From: Planctomycetota bacterium
GTDB taxonomy: Bacteria; Planctomycetota; OFTM77
NCBI GenBank assembly: GCA_029260795.1
Contig: JAJDCO010000088.1
Location: forward strand, 1 to 43,723
Direction: 5' to 3'
DNA: 43,723 nucleotides
The notes under the pieces are model-generated. The model saw nothing but the letters and a program-made list of their open reading frames with translations. It made no database searches and was not told the DNA's origin. Below, piece by piece: positions 15,500 through 24,895 of this stretch. How positions within the stretch are numbered: the first letter of the stretch is position 1; every line of letters begins with the position of its first letter. A program made the translations under genes and the position numbers.

Positions 15500-16123
15500 T
15501 CAGTCGACGGTGCCGACTCGGCTGGGCGGCCAGATCCGGAAGATCACACGACCGATGATCGAGTCGCCCGAGACGGGTCCGAAGACGCGGCTGTCGCGGC
15601 TGTTGTTGGTGTTGTCCCCCATCAGGAAGTAACACCCCTCCGGGACACGCACGCCGCGCCGCAGATCGTAGCGGGCGTCATAGCCTCCGGCGCTGTACTC
15701 GAGGCCGAGATCGCGCAGGTGCTCTTGGGGCTCGCCGTTGACGAAGAGGAGTCCGTCGCGCAGTCGTAGCTCGTCGCCTGGCCGGCCGACGATGCGCTTG
15801 ACGTAGGGAATGTCGGTGTCCTGGCCAGCCGGAGGATCGAAGACGACGATGTCGCCGATCTCGAAGGTCGTGAAGTGCCGAGAGACCTTCTCGACGAAGA
15901 GCCGGTCGGCCTCGAGCTGATTCGGAGAGCCGTGAATCGTCGGCTCCATCGACTCGGTCGGGACGACATAGGCGCGTGCCAGGAATGTCGTGATGATCAA
16001 GTAGGTCGCGACGAAAAGCACGATCTGCTTGAACCAGCTCCACATGACTTGACGAGCAGGCTTCGGCTCATCGGGCGAGTCGGAGGCCGATTCGATGGGG
16101 GTCTCGGGCTTCTCATCCATCAT
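15500..16123 (-). CDS. lepB: Signal peptidase I
   Basis: A 207-residue membrane protein that removes signal peptides from exported proteins, of which this window encodes many. The N-terminal cytoplasmic tail is followed by one membrane helix (QIVLFVATYLIITTFLARAY, 33-52). The catalytic serine lies in VVPTESMEPTI (Ser58) and the catalytic lysine in PYVKRIVGRPGDEL (Lys109). The conserved MGDNTNNSRDSR box follows at 168-179. Of the possible starts, the ATG at 16123 has AGGTG just upstream; a longer frame reaching 16171 lacks this. It is on the minus strand with no close partner: the next gene, 393 bases on, begins beyond the repeat region. Confidence 0.96.
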   Translation of the reverse strand: MMDEKPETPIESASDSPDEPKPARQVMWSWFKQIVLFVATYLIITTFLARAYVVPTESMEPTIHGSPNQLEADRLFVEKVSRHFTTFEIGDIVVFDPPAGQDTDIPYVKRIVGRPGDELRLRDGLLFVNGEPQEHLRDLGLEYSAGGYDARYDLRRGVRVPEGCYFLMGDNTNNSRDSRVFGPVSGDSIIGRVIFRIWPPSRVGTVD

Positions 16124-16249
16124 CTGGTCACCTGGCTTCGTGAGTTGGCTTCCTGGAATCGTCCAGGGCACCTACGGTAGGACATCACCATTGTTGGATT
16201 CGGAACGCTCAGAATCAAGGAAGTCATCGGCCAGGGGAGCCTCCGCGAT

Positions 16250-17359
16250 TCATCCCGGCCCGGGAGTCGAGGTCGATCGACTCTCCAGAGCCTCCAGACC
16301 CTCGAAGAACTCCAAGAGCCGGTGCTCGGCCCAAAAGCGGTCGGAGTCCGGCCCGCGGGCGGCCAGAAACGCGGCGTGACCTCCCCGCTTCGTCGCCAGC
16401 AGCTCGATGGCGGGGTGGCTCACCAGCTCATCCTTCAAGAAGCTGTGAAACGGGATCAATGGATCGTCTCGGGCCTGGATGACGAGAGTCGGCACTTCCA
16501 GACGTCGCAGCACGGACAGCGCACTCGCCTCGGCATAGTACTGTTCGACATCTCGAAACCCGGCCGCCGGTGCGGTGTAGCGCGCATCGAACTCGCGCAG
16601 GGTGCGAATGTCCTCGAGGCCCACCAGATCCCAACGGTCGGGCTCGCGCTGGGCCTTTCGCCGAATCAACGCCTTGCACGCGATCACGAACTGTTGATGG
16701 TAGATCCGGTTCGACGGCAGCTCGAGCCGGTCGATGACGTGCGGCAGGTCCAGGCAAGGTGAGATGGCCACGATGCCCCGCACGATGTTCCAAGCGGGGC
16801 CCCGATACTCGGCGGCCAACTTGAGCGACATGTTCCCACCGAGCGAGAAGCCGCAGAGATGGACCGTCTCGAATCGCTCGGCATGCAAGTGCTCGACGAC
16901 CGCTTGAAGGTCCTCGGTCAACCCGGCGTGGTAGAGCTCGGAAGTGAGGGCATCGGTGCCGCCGCAGTTGCGAATGTTCAGCGCCACGACGTGATAGCCA
17001 AGCAGCAGTGCCTTCCAAGCCGTCGAGCGCACATAGCCCGATCGCGAAGAACCGCCGAGGCCGTGAACGATCACGATCGCTCGTCGGCCCACCGCACTCG
17101 CGGGAGTGTAAGAATCGATGAGCAGCTCGGTGCTTCCCGGGAGCTGCAACCGCCACTCCCGGCGATGACGGGCCAGGGTGCCCGTTCGACGAGGCCAAAG
17201 CGCCGCGGCGATCGTGTTCGCGTGTCCGTGTCGAAATGCCTTGTGTGGGCGGAAGGGGATTCGACGGAGATGCGCGCGCAGCTCCGAGTCGAGCTCGTCG
17301 CGCGGCGGTATCGGGAGCGCTTCGGGAGAGGTGCTATCGATGGACAACGGGCGCTTCAT
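16250..17359 (-). CDS. YheT-like alpha/beta hydrolase
   Basis: A 369-residue cytoplasmic alpha/beta-hydrolase. The start at 17359 fits the family, whose conserved part begins PFRPHKAFRHGHANTIAAALWPR. The catalytic serine is in GFSLGGN; the acid is probably Asp in DDPLIPF and the base His in GGHAAF. The oxyanion segment is VIVHGLGGSSRSGY. The ALNIRNCGGTD segment (VVALNIRNCGGTD) matches the YheT/Eht1 family of esterases of uncertain in vivo substrate. No Shine-Dalgarno is evident. A -10-like TAGAAT lies at 17489-17494, about 130 bases upstream. It is a separate transcription unit from the operon ending at 17599. Confidence 0.92.
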   Translation of the reverse strand: MKRPLSIDSTSPEALPIPPRDELDSELRAHLRRIPFRPHKAFRHGHANTIAAALWPRRTGTLARHRREWRLQLPGSTELLIDSYTPASAVGRRAIVIVHGLGGSSRSGYVRSTAWKALLLGYHVVALNIRNCGGTDALTSELYHAGLTEDLQAVVEHLHAERFETVHLCGFSLGGNMSLKLAAEYRGPAWNIVRGIVAISPCLDLPHVIDRLELPSNRIYHQQFVIACKALIRRKAQREPDRWDLVGLEDIRTLREFDARYTAPAAGFRDVEQYYAEASALSVLRRLEVPTLVIQARDDPLIPFHSFLKDELVSHPAIELLATKRGGHAAFLAARGPDSDRFWAEHRLLEFFEGLEALESRSTSTPGPG

Positions 17360-17598
17360 GGAAAGGAGAGAGGAAACCCGACCGTCACCTCGTCGGGAGG
17401 ATGACGCCACTCGCCTGAGTGGATCGGGATCATCGGCTCGGTCCACAAACGGCCTGCCAAACCGATTCGGCTTCGCGGCCAAGGCGCGATTCTAGCACGG
17501 TTTCGGGGTGAACCGAAGGCGGGAGCCCTCAGCCTCCCTTCCGAGAATCCGACTCGTATCGGGAATCCCCCCCGCCGGGTCTCAAGACGAGACAGCTC

Positions 17599-19323
17599 TC
17601 AACGATCACCAGGATTCGATCTTTCCCAACGGAGCAGCTCGAACAAGATCGCTCCTCGGGCCCGCTCTCGGTAGACGACCATGAGCTCGTCTCGCCGATC
17701 GCCGTCGATGTCTCCAATCTCGAAATCGATCGCAGCGAAGGCCTCGGGGTCCCGGAGGTTCCCGGACGCGTCGGCGGGGCGTCCGCCGGTCAGGCGTGCT
17801 GATCGTTCATCGGCGAGCTGCTCGAGGAGTCCCAACACCTCGTCCAGCGACCAGCTCGACTTCTCGCCCTCGAAGAACACCCGCCGCAGCAAGCTCTCGA
17901 ACGCTTCGGCCGGATCACCACTCTCTGCAGCTCCGCGCCAAAGATCGAGTCGTCCCGCCTCGGCGGCAATCAAGAGTCGATCGGACGAGCGATCTCCATC
18001 GAAGTCCCCGCGGCGCGTCTCTTGGAAACGCTGCCCCACCTGCTCGAATCGTTGGATGATCGATTCGGGATCCTTGAGGATCGTCACGATCGAGGGCAAC
18101 GTCACTGACAGCTCACCGCGCCAACCGGGTCGCTTGGCGAAGGTCTTTCCTTCCTCCGAAGCGTACCCGAGCGCCGTGATGTCCACCTCCCATTCGGTGA
18201 GCAAACCGAGGATCAGCGTCGCCAGGGTGGGCACTTGGACCTTCAACAGGAAGAGATCCGGCCACGGGTCGTCGTCGAGATGAGGGAGCAAGAGAGCCGT
18301 GACGTCGTCCGAGACCTTGAGGATCGAGGTTGGCTTTTGGAACTGGGGACCGACCGCGCTGCCGTGGAACACCCAGACCTTGCGCCGATGCGCGATCACG
18401 TAGTCCGGAATCTCGTCACCGTCGAGGTCTGCGATCTCGAGCCGCGCCGAGTCGGAACCTGCCAGCGTCCTCCCGGGACGAACCGTCGCGGGCGGCGTGG
18501 TGTCTCGGAAGATCGAGAGATCGAGTACCACCGTTGGCTCAGCTGGCAGTCCATCCGACTCTCCCTGCAAGTGAAACTGACGCAGCTCACCGTCCTGGAC
18601 CAGGAGGTCGCTGCGACCGTCACCGTTGACGTCTTGCAGGTCGAGCCGCGGGATCACGAAGCTGGCCTGGAGAAAATCGGACAGCCGCTCGGTGCGCGCG
18701 CTGCTCTCTCGACCGATGCGGAGTACGACCTCAGGGCCCCGCCGGAATGTCGGCACACCTGGCACCTCGCCGCTCGGCGCCCGATCCTCGGAGAGCCAGA
18801 GCTCGCAGGACCTTCCTGAAGGCAGCACCAGATCGATGGCACCATCGCCATCCACGTCTTGCAGAATGTCGAGAAAGCGTGGGCGCCCGATCCGAAGACC
18901 GAATCGAGCACGCCGCTGGCGACCCAAGACAGCCTCCGCCTCGTAGGCCCCGCTCTCGCCGAGCCCGAACCAACGCAAGCCACTCGGATCGATCACGCCC
19001 AGCCGTTGCTTTCCGTCGGGAGCCTTCCAAAGTCCGACTGCCGAGTGCTCGGGATCCGAGAGCACCAATGTTCCGATCGGCTCGTCGGCGAGGAGATCCG
19101 CTTCGGGGCGGCGACGCCAGACGCGGACCTCGCCGCGCATCCCGAGCACCAAGAGCTCGGTCGGTCCATCGCCATCGAGGTCCACCAGCTTCCAATCCGA
19201 GACTGAGAGCTCCGGCTCGATCACCTGGAGCTCGGTCCAGCTCTCGTCGCTCACCGCCGTCGGCACTCGACCGCTCCCCGTCCCGAGGATCGACCAGAGA
19301 ATGATCGCAACCAGGTGAGTCAT
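17599..19323 (-). CDS. FG-GAP/VCBS repeat protein, last gene of the ABC-PDZ operon
   Basis: A 574-residue secreted protein. The start at 19323 overlaps the stop of the previous gene (ATGA). A hydrophobic N-terminus (MTHLVAIILWSILGTGSG) is a likely signal peptide. At least seven calcium-loop repeats occur along its length, for example DLDGDGPTELLVL, DVDGDGAIDLVLP, DVNGDGRSDLLVQ, DLDGDEIPDYVIA, DFDGDRSSDRLLI and DIDGDRRDELMVV. These are the blades of an integrin-like beta-propeller. The middle adds a helical insert (VTILKDPESIIQRFEQVGQRF). Its place at the end of a four-gene operon with an ABC exporter suggests an envelope role, perhaps a ligand-binding subunit. No catalytic motif is seen. Confidence 0.88.
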   Translation of the reverse strand: MTHLVAIILWSILGTGSGRVPTAVSDESWTELQVIEPELSVSDWKLVDLDGDGPTELLVLGMRGEVRVWRRRPEADLLADEPIGTLVLSDPEHSAVGLWKAPDGKQRLGVIDPSGLRWFGLGESGAYEAEAVLGRQRRARFGLRIGRPRFLDILQDVDGDGAIDLVLPSGRSCELWLSEDRAPSGEVPGVPTFRRGPEVVLRIGRESSARTERLSDFLQASFVIPRLDLQDVNGDGRSDLLVQDGELRQFHLQGESDGLPAEPTVVLDLSIFRDTTPPATVRPGRTLAGSDSARLEIADLDGDEIPDYVIAHRRKVWVFHGSAVGPQFQKPTSILKVSDDVTALLLPHLDDDPWPDLFLLKVQVPTLATLILGLLTEWEVDITALGYASEEGKTFAKRPGWRGELSVTLPSIVTILKDPESIIQRFEQVGQRFQETRRGDFDGDRSSDRLLIAAEAGRLDLWRGAAESGDPAEAFESLLRRVFFEGEKSSWSLDEVLGLLEQLADERSARLTGGRPADASGNLRDPEAFAAIDFEIGDIDGDRRDELMVVYRERARGAILFELLRWERSNPGDR

Positions 19324-20915
19324 CGGGGCCACCTCACGTGATGGACCAGGTTCGTCTCGAGAATGAGCAGGCGGCTTCCACCAGGTCGCTCGACGAGCTC
19401 GAGGCGCGCCTCCTCGTCGACTCGCATCGTCCACAACGGGCGATCGATCAACGTCAGCTCCCCACCTCGTCGTCGCAGCATGAAGAGCTCCACCTTCTCG
19501 GCGCTCTCCCGCAGCAGTAGCTCTCGGACGCCATCGCCCGTGCAGTCTGCGACGAAGCGAGCTGTCAGAGAGCCGCGCGCGCGACGCAGCCCTTGCTCAG
19601 GAACGCGAATGGTCCGCGTCCAGTCCGGCCGCTTGGAGAGCTGCCCCTTCTGACTTCGATACACGTACATCTCGGCCTCGATACGCCCTTCGCCCCTGGA
19701 TCGCATCTGATCGAGCAGATCGGGCTCGACTGCCGTCACGACGAGATCGAGGGCACCGTCCCCATCGACGTCGACGAAGCGGGGTGAGCCTGCGATCCCC
19801 GCGAGCACGAGCAGCTGCTGCGGAATGCCGCGAGCGCCGAAGAGCGGCGAGGCGTCCGATTGAGCGGAGGCGCCCCGCCCTTTCCCTTGGAGGAAGACCA
19901 AGATCTGGGTGCGGAGCTCTTCCGAACGCTGGTCGCCGGCCAGGAACACGCAGTCCCCTCGACCGTCCTGATCAAGATCGAGTGCATGACTGCTGAAAGA
20001 CGGATCGAAGCGTCGACGACGATCGATCGTCACCGGGGAAACGCCTTGGAAGGGATGTTCGGGAAAGCGACCGCCTTTCTCCTGGAGCCAGAGACTGAGG
20101 ACGCGGCTGGTCAACGACCACACGTCGAGGTCCCCGTCTCCATCGAAGTCCACCAGCTGTGGAGCGGGCAACCCCTCGAGGACCTGGAGCCACGCGCTGT
20201 TCTCGGATTCCTCGGGGCCGAGGCGCAGCGAGAGCTGCATCCGACGCCCGCGCTCCTGCCCCTGCAGCCGACCTCCGATTCGTCCGACATCGGTGTCGAT
20301 GTCGATCGGCATGCGAAGGAAGCTCTGCCGATCGAAGCGCACGCCCTCTTCCGTGCGATCCTGCAGCACGATGCGGTAGCCGTTCGGCTCGGGGATGAGC
20401 AGGTCGTCGTCGCCATCGCCATCGATGTCCCGAACGCCGGCGCTCCAATCGATCAAGCCGAAGCGGTCCGGGAGCTGCCAAAGAAAGCGCGCTTCGCACA
20501 AGCGCACGAAACGCGCGGCGCCCTCTGCTCCCGGTCGCCAAGCAAAGGCACCGCGCGCATTGAAGAGGATGACCTCTGCGCCAGGATCAGCATGCACATC
20601 GCCGAAACCGATGGCCGTCACGTCTTCAGTGAGGCTCAGCCGATGCTGCGGTTCTTGCGTGAACGCCACTTCGCCCGGTCGTCCCGCATGGATCCTCAGC
20701 TCGCGTCGGCGACGTGATTGCACACCGTCTTCGGTCGTGACGAGGACCAGCTCGTCTCGAGAGTCCCGGTCGAGATCGTAGAGAAACGCGTCCGAGGGTC
20801 GGTCGGTCTCGCCGAGCTGCAGAGTCGTCACTCGCCCGAAGATGCCCTCCTGAGCCGATCGGGCCCCATCGGACAGCACGAGCATCCCGAGCACGATCGC
20901 CAATGCGCTCTTCAT
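19320..20915 (-). CDS. FG-GAP/VCBS repeat protein of the ABC-PDZ operon
   Basis: A 531-residue secreted protein. The ATG at 20915 overlaps the end of the PDZ gene by 4 bases (ATGA). The signal peptide is MKSALAIVLGMLVLSDGARSAQ, with cleavage near Ala22-Gln23. Repeats in order include DLDRDSRDELVLV, DVHADPGAEVILF, DIDGDGDDDLLIP, DFDGDGDLDVWSL, DLDQDGRGDCVFL, DVDGDGALDLVVT and DCTGDGVRELLLR: seven repeats, matching a seven-bladed calcium propeller. It is a distant paralog of the following gene, with which it overlaps by 4 bases. Together with the PDZ lipoprotein it forms the extracytoplasmic part of the operon. The role is unknown; ligand binding on the cell surface is an inference. Confidence 0.9.
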   Translation of the reverse strand: MKSALAIVLGMLVLSDGARSAQEGIFGRVTTLQLGETDRPSDAFLYDLDRDSRDELVLVTTEDGVQSRRRRELRIHAGRPGEVAFTQEPQHRLSLTEDVTAIGFGDVHADPGAEVILFNARGAFAWRPGAEGAARFVRLCEARFLWQLPDRFGLIDWSAGVRDIDGDGDDDLLIPEPNGYRIVLQDRTEEGVRFDRQSFLRMPIDIDTDVGRIGGRLQGQERGRRMQLSLRLGPEESENSAWLQVLEGLPAPQLVDFDGDGDLDVWSLTSRVLSLWLQEKGGRFPEHPFQGVSPVTIDRRRRFDPSFSSHALDLDQDGRGDCVFLAGDQRSEELRTQILVFLQGKGRGASAQSDASPLFGARGIPQQLLVLAGIAGSPRFVDVDGDGALDLVVTAVEPDLLDQMRSRGEGRIEAEMYVYRSQKGQLSKRPDWTRTIRVPEQGLRRARGSLTARFVADCTGDGVRELLLRESAEKVELFMLRRRGGELTLIDRPLWTMRVDEEARLELVERPGGSRLLILETNLVHHVRWPR

Positions 20916-21895
20916 GCATCGACCTCCTCGAGAACGTCTGTCTCTCCCCCCGAGATCGTGAACAGCCACAACAAGCGCAGCCTCCAGGCAGCCGAGGTCT
21001 CCGACCAGCGAATCAGTCCGAGGGGCAACGAGACGTCGCTGCTCTCGAGGTCCGCCTCGTAGCTGAAAATCAACGGCACCCAGATCTCGGTCAGGTGGCT
21101 CTCTCGCTCCGAGACCGGTGCCTCGATATCGAACACCTCCTCACCGCGACGCACGGTCAGCGGCAGGGACTCCTCCGCAGCGCGAACACCGTCCAGCAAG
21201 AGCTGAGGGTGGGAGAGGCTCCGACCATCGACCGAGACGATCAGGTCGCCGAAAGCCAGACCCACCTGTCGCCAAGGACTCGAGCGTGCCAGGCCGACGA
21301 TGACCGCTCCGCCTCCGGGTCCCAGTCCGGCCGCGCGCGCCTCGACCTCGGTCGCCGTTCGCACGACCACGCCGACCCGCTCCTCCTCGCGAAACCGCTC
21401 GGCCTCCTCCCGGGCAGCCGACCGCCATCGAGGCACCGCCGTCAAGGACACCTCGACCTCTCGACCCGCGCGATCGATCTGCAAGGTGATCACCGCTCCC
21501 GGCGCCGCTTCGAGCTCCAGCCGCCGCCACTCGCTCGCGGCCGACAGCGGTCGGGGGGAGGGCTCGCCTGGGAGGAGAGCTTCGAAGAGCACGTCTCCGA
21601 TCTCGAGGCCTGCCGCTTCACCCGGCGAGTTCTCGACGATCGACTCGATGACGACACCGTCTCCACCGGTCATCAACTCTTCGAGGGTCTCACCGCCAGC
21701 GCCGACGCGCACTCCGGTGAAGCTTCCCCGAGGGAGCGCCTGCCGCAAAGCCTCGTCGTCCGGCTCCTCGAACAGCCCGATGGGCTCTTCGAGATCGCGA
21801 AGCGGAGGCAGCTGTCGAGGCAAGTCGGAGCAACTTCCGAGGAGCAGGGCGAGGGCGAGTGCGACCCAGATCGCAAAGCGACTCATCCGGATCAT
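20912..21895 (-). CDS. Double-PDZ lipoprotein of the ABC operon
   Basis: A 327-residue lipoprotein with a lipobox, LGSC (Cys22), after a strong hydrophobic segment. Two PDZ domains are seen. The first includes GVVIESIVENSPGEAAGLEI-GDVLF; the second includes AVIVGLARSSPWRQVGLAF-GDLIVSVDGRSL. No serine-protease domain is present, so unlike DegP/HtrA it is a PDZ-only scaffold. The C-terminal 70 residues form a beta-rich domain ending with RLRLLWLFTISGG. The ATG at 21895 overlaps the ABC gene's stop by 4 bases. It could recruit the FG-GAP proteins or a substrate to the exporter. Confidence 0.88.
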   Translation of the reverse strand: MIRMSRFAIWVALALALLLGSCSDLPRQLPPLRDLEEPIGLFEEPDDEALRQALPRGSFTGVRVGAGGETLEELMTGGDGVVIESIVENSPGEAAGLEIGDVLFEALLPGEPSPRPLSAASEWRRLELEAAPGAVITLQIDRAGREVEVSLTAVPRWRSAAREEAERFREEERVGVVVRTATEVEARAAGLGPGGGAVIVGLARSSPWRQVGLAFGDLIVSVDGRSLSHPQLLLDGVRAAEESLPLTVRRGEEVFDIEAPVSERESHLTEIWVPLIFSYEADLESSDVSLPLGLIRWSETSAAWRLRLLWLFTISGGETDVLEEVDA

Positions 21896-23724
21896 GGTAC
21901 CTGCCTGCGTGAGAGCGCCCACATCGAAGCGACGACCGTGATGACGATCCACAGCAAGGGAACCCAAACCATCGTGTCCTCGTGATAGCGCTGTGCGTTG
22001 CTCACGCCGCCGGCGAACTCGACATAGTAATGGATCATGGAACGGTCGGAGAGCGGCGAGGGAAGATAGCTCGCCGGGAGCCACTGCTCGAGCTCGAAGG
22101 AGCGCGCGACCGCGCGTCCGAGATCGAAGGCGACCACGCCCCCGAGCGTCACCCCGAGCGCCGCCGCGGGCGCGGAGATCAGCGTTCCGACACAGAGCCC
22201 CCAGCCCGCGTAGACTGCCAGTGGAAGCAACGGCGTCCAGAGCACGCGGGCGAGCTCGGCTTCCATCTCGGCCGCCGAGAGAAACGGAAACACCTCACCG
22301 TTCGGCAAGATCTCGACCAGGTCCGAGAAGTCGAAGAAGAGCTCGGCCGCAGCCCACGAGCCCGCCAGCAGCGCGCCGTAAGACAAGGTCGTCAAGACCA
22401 ACAGCGCGCCGGCCTTTCCGAGCGACAGCTCCCACCGACGCAGGGGCCGGAGCAACAGGTTTCTCAACGTTCCGCGGGCGAGCTCAGCCGACACCGACTG
22501 ACTCGCGATCGCCGCCAGCAGCACCGCTGCGATCGGCAACCCGACTTGCAGCGACAAGCCGAGTCCCTCGAAGGCCGTGACCTGCGTCGCGGAGATCAGC
22601 TCACCCGACGCCACGTCGCCGACATCGCGGGCCGCAGCCGAGGCCCGTGAAGAGAGGCGCAGCAAGCCACAGGCAGCCGGGACGGTGAGCAACGCGATCA
22701 ACGGGAGTCGGACCCGGTAGCGAGTCGCCTCGTACCGGAGCGTCCGCCGAATCGGTCCCCGAGGCGCCCGTCGCTCGGTCGACACACTCGCCGGCGAGGG
22801 CGCGGCCGTCGTCGACTCCGATACCGTAGGCGGTGACAGATAGATCTCTTCCAACGTCATGGGTCGCGGCGCGAAGGCAGTGATGCCGACTCCCGCCTCG
22901 ACCAAGCGGCGCGAGATCGACCCGGGCTCGTGGCCCTTCAGATCGATCTCCCATCCGCCTTCACCGTCGTCTTTCGGCTCCAGGGTCAAGTCCTCGAGGA
23001 CGCGCGCGGCGAGGTCGGGACGATCGACGGCCAACCGATAGCGATCACGCCCGCCGGCCAGCAGCTCGTGAGTCTCTCCCTCGACCAGGAGGCGGCCCTG
23101 TCGTAGGAGCCCGATACGGTTGCACAAGCCGTGGATCTCGTGCAGCTGGTGGCTGGATATCAGCAGCGTCACGCCTTCGTCTCGATTCCAGCGACGGAGT
23201 AGCTCCCGGATCTCCTGGATGCCTTCGGGGTCGAGACCGTTCGTCGGCTCATCCAGAACCACATGGCTCGGTCGACCGAGGAGCGCTTGAGCGATGCCGA
23301 GGCGCTGGCGCATTCCCTGCGAGTAGCCCCGCACGGCTCGTGAGGCTGCCGCCGCCAGCCCGACCGACTCGAGCCCCTCGTCCACCGCGCGCACGGCCGA
23401 TCGTCGATCGAGCCCTTGAAGCCTCGCCAACGCGAGAAGGTTGGCGCGCCCACTCCAGCTCCCGTGGAAACCGGGACTCTCGATCAGGCCCCCCACACGC
23501 GCTCGAGCTTCGTGCGGCGAACGCATGACGTCGAACCCGGACACGCTCGCCGAGCCTCGCCGCGGACGGTGCAGGCCGAGAAGGATACGCATCGCGGTCG
23601 TCTTGCCGGCGCCATTGTGGCCCAAGAAACCGTAGCAGTCGCCCGTGTGCACCGTGAGGCTCACATTCTCGAGCGCGATCTGCCTGCCAAAACGATGCGA
23701 GACGTCGATCAGCTCGAGCGACAT
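21892..23724 (-). CDS. ABC transporter, ATPase fused to ABC-2 permease
   Basis: A 610-residue single-chain half-transporter, first gene of the operon. The ATPase comes first: Walker A GHNGAGKT (35-42), signature YSQGMRQRL (a diverged LSGGQ), Walker B HVVLDEP and H-loop LISSHQLHEIH. A linker of ~100 residues follows, with Ser/Pro/Thr-rich low complexity (VSESTTAAPSPASVSTE). The permease has six or so hydrophobic helices from about residue 330 to the end and resembles ABC-2 exporters. ATPase and permease are usually separate genes, so the fusion is unusual. The ATG at 23724 begins the conserved MSLELIDVSHRFG segment. A -10-like TAGAAT at 23777-23782 lies 53 bases upstream. It is probably an exporter; the substrate is unknown. 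Confidence 0.93.
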   Translation of the reverse strand: MSLELIDVSHRFGRQIALENVSLTVHTGDCYGFLGHNGAGKTTAMRILLGLHRPRRGSASVSGFDVMRSPHEARARVGGLIESPGFHGSWSGRANLLALARLQGLDRRSAVRAVDEGLESVGLAAAASRAVRGYSQGMRQRLGIAQALLGRPSHVVLDEPTNGLDPEGIQEIRELLRRWNRDEGVTLLISSHQLHEIHGLCNRIGLLRQGRLLVEGETHELLAGGRDRYRLAVDRPDLAARVLEDLTLEPKDDGEGGWEIDLKGHEPGSISRRLVEAGVGITAFAPRPMTLEEIYLSPPTVSESTTAAPSPASVSTERRAPRGPIRRTLRYEATRYRVRLPLIALLTVPAACGLLRLSSRASAAARDVGDVASGELISATQVTAFEGLGLSLQVGLPIAAVLLAAIASQSVSAELARGTLRNLLLRPLRRWELSLGKAGALLVLTTLSYGALLAGSWAAAELFFDFSDLVEILPNGEVFPFLSAAEMEAELARVLWTPLLPLAVYAGWGLCVGTLISAPAAALGVTLGGVVAFDLGRAVARSFELEQWLPASYLPSPLSDRSMIHYYVEFAGGVSNAQRYHEDTMVWVPLLWIVITVVASMWALSRRQVP

Positions 23725-23922
23725 CGAAGCGCCGGACCTCTCTGAGGAGAAACGGGTCGGGAATCCGCGAGATCGGATTCTAAGGTGTCCGAGAGAAGGG
23801 AACCACTGCAGCCGAGGCGAAGAGTGCGACCTCGGCATCCAGACGGCAACACTCGTCCTGCCACGTAACCACTCCGTGATCCCGGTGGCCTCCGTCGTGA
23901 ATCAAGGCCACGACCAATGCGC

Positions 23923-24801
23923 TCAGGCTTTTGGCGCCAGTGCGAGCGCCGCTTCCACCAAGGGGTGCACCCAGGCGCTGCGGCGCCAGGCCGCGACGAC
24001 CGGGAACTCCACCTGCGGAGCCGTCAGACGCCGTGCGATCACTCCCCGCCCTTTGGGCCCGCTCCGACTGAGCGACGGGACGATCGAGAAGCCGAGCCCG
24101 GCCTCGACGAAGCCGAGGATCGCCTCGGCGCTGCTTGCCGACAGCACCTGGCGAGGCTCCAGCTCGTGCTGGGCCAGCGCCTCCATCTGAAGATCGTATG
24201 CGAGGAGGCCCGGGTTGTAGCTGATGAAGGTGTCCTTCTGGAAATCGCGCAGGGTCGGGCGTACCTTCTTGGCGTGCCGGTGATTGGCAGGAATCACGAT
24301 GAAGGGTCGAAGGGTCCCGACGCGACGCGTATCGATGTCACGAGGCGTCTCGTGCAGGAACGCGACGACCAGATCGATCTCGCCCGAGCGCAGCGCTTCG
24401 ACCCCTGGAACCGGTTGCTCCCGCAGCTCGATTCGAATCTGTGGACAACGACGTCGAAGCCGCTTCAGCCAGCTCGGAAGCAGGTGCCGAATGAGCAGTG
24501 CCTCGGTCTCGATGCGAAGCTCGCCGCTCGCCTGAGAAGACTGCAGCGCTCGCACCATGGCCGGCAGCTGCTCGAAGAAGGGCGCCACGAACTCGAAGAG
24601 CTGTCGCCCGGAAGGCGTCAGCACCATGCGATCGCGCCCCACCCGCTCGAACAGCGGTCGCCCGAGCTCGGACTCGAGCTTCTTGACCTGCTGATGCACG
24701 GCCGGCTGGGTGATCGGATAGGGAAAAGCGCGGGCCGCTTTCGAGTAGCCGCCCGTTTGAGCGACCCAATAAAACCCTTCGAGTCGATGAAGCTGGATCA
24801 T
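23923..24801 (-). CDS. LysR family transcriptional regulator
   Basis: A 292-residue cytoplasmic DNA-binding protein of normal LysR length. The N-terminal helix-turn-helix is FYWVAQTGGYSKAARAFPYPITQPAVHQQVKKLESELG (about 11-48), followed by LFERVGRDRMVLTPSGRQLFEFV. The rest is the periplasmic-binding-protein-like effector domain, with paired strands such as LRIETEALLIRHLLPSWLKRLR and GLGFSIVPSLSR. The effector is unknown. The ATG at 24801 has AGGTG close upstream; a GTG one codon earlier is possible. It lies 92 bases downstream of the molybdopterin oxidoreductase stop, same strand, so it may regulate that module, the ABC operon that follows, or both. Confidence 0.95.
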   Translation of the reverse strand: MIQLHRLEGFYWVAQTGGYSKAARAFPYPITQPAVHQQVKKLESELGRPLFERVGRDRMVLTPSGRQLFEFVAPFFEQLPAMVRALQSSQASGELRIETEALLIRHLLPSWLKRLRRRCPQIRIELREQPVPGVEALRSGEIDLVVAFLHETPRDIDTRRVGTLRPFIVIPANHRHAKKVRPTLRDFQKDTFISYNPGLLAYDLQMEALAQHELEPRQVLSASSAEAILGFVEAGLGFSIVPSLSRSGPKGRGVIARRLTAPQVEFPVVAAWRRSAWVHPLVEAALALAPKA

Positions 24802-24895
24802 CACACACCTGCCCGCTCCGAGGAATCACTCACGCCGCCGCGCGACAGGATACTGAAGGGACGCCCTCGAGGTCGAACGACTTCCCGCCCGACGC

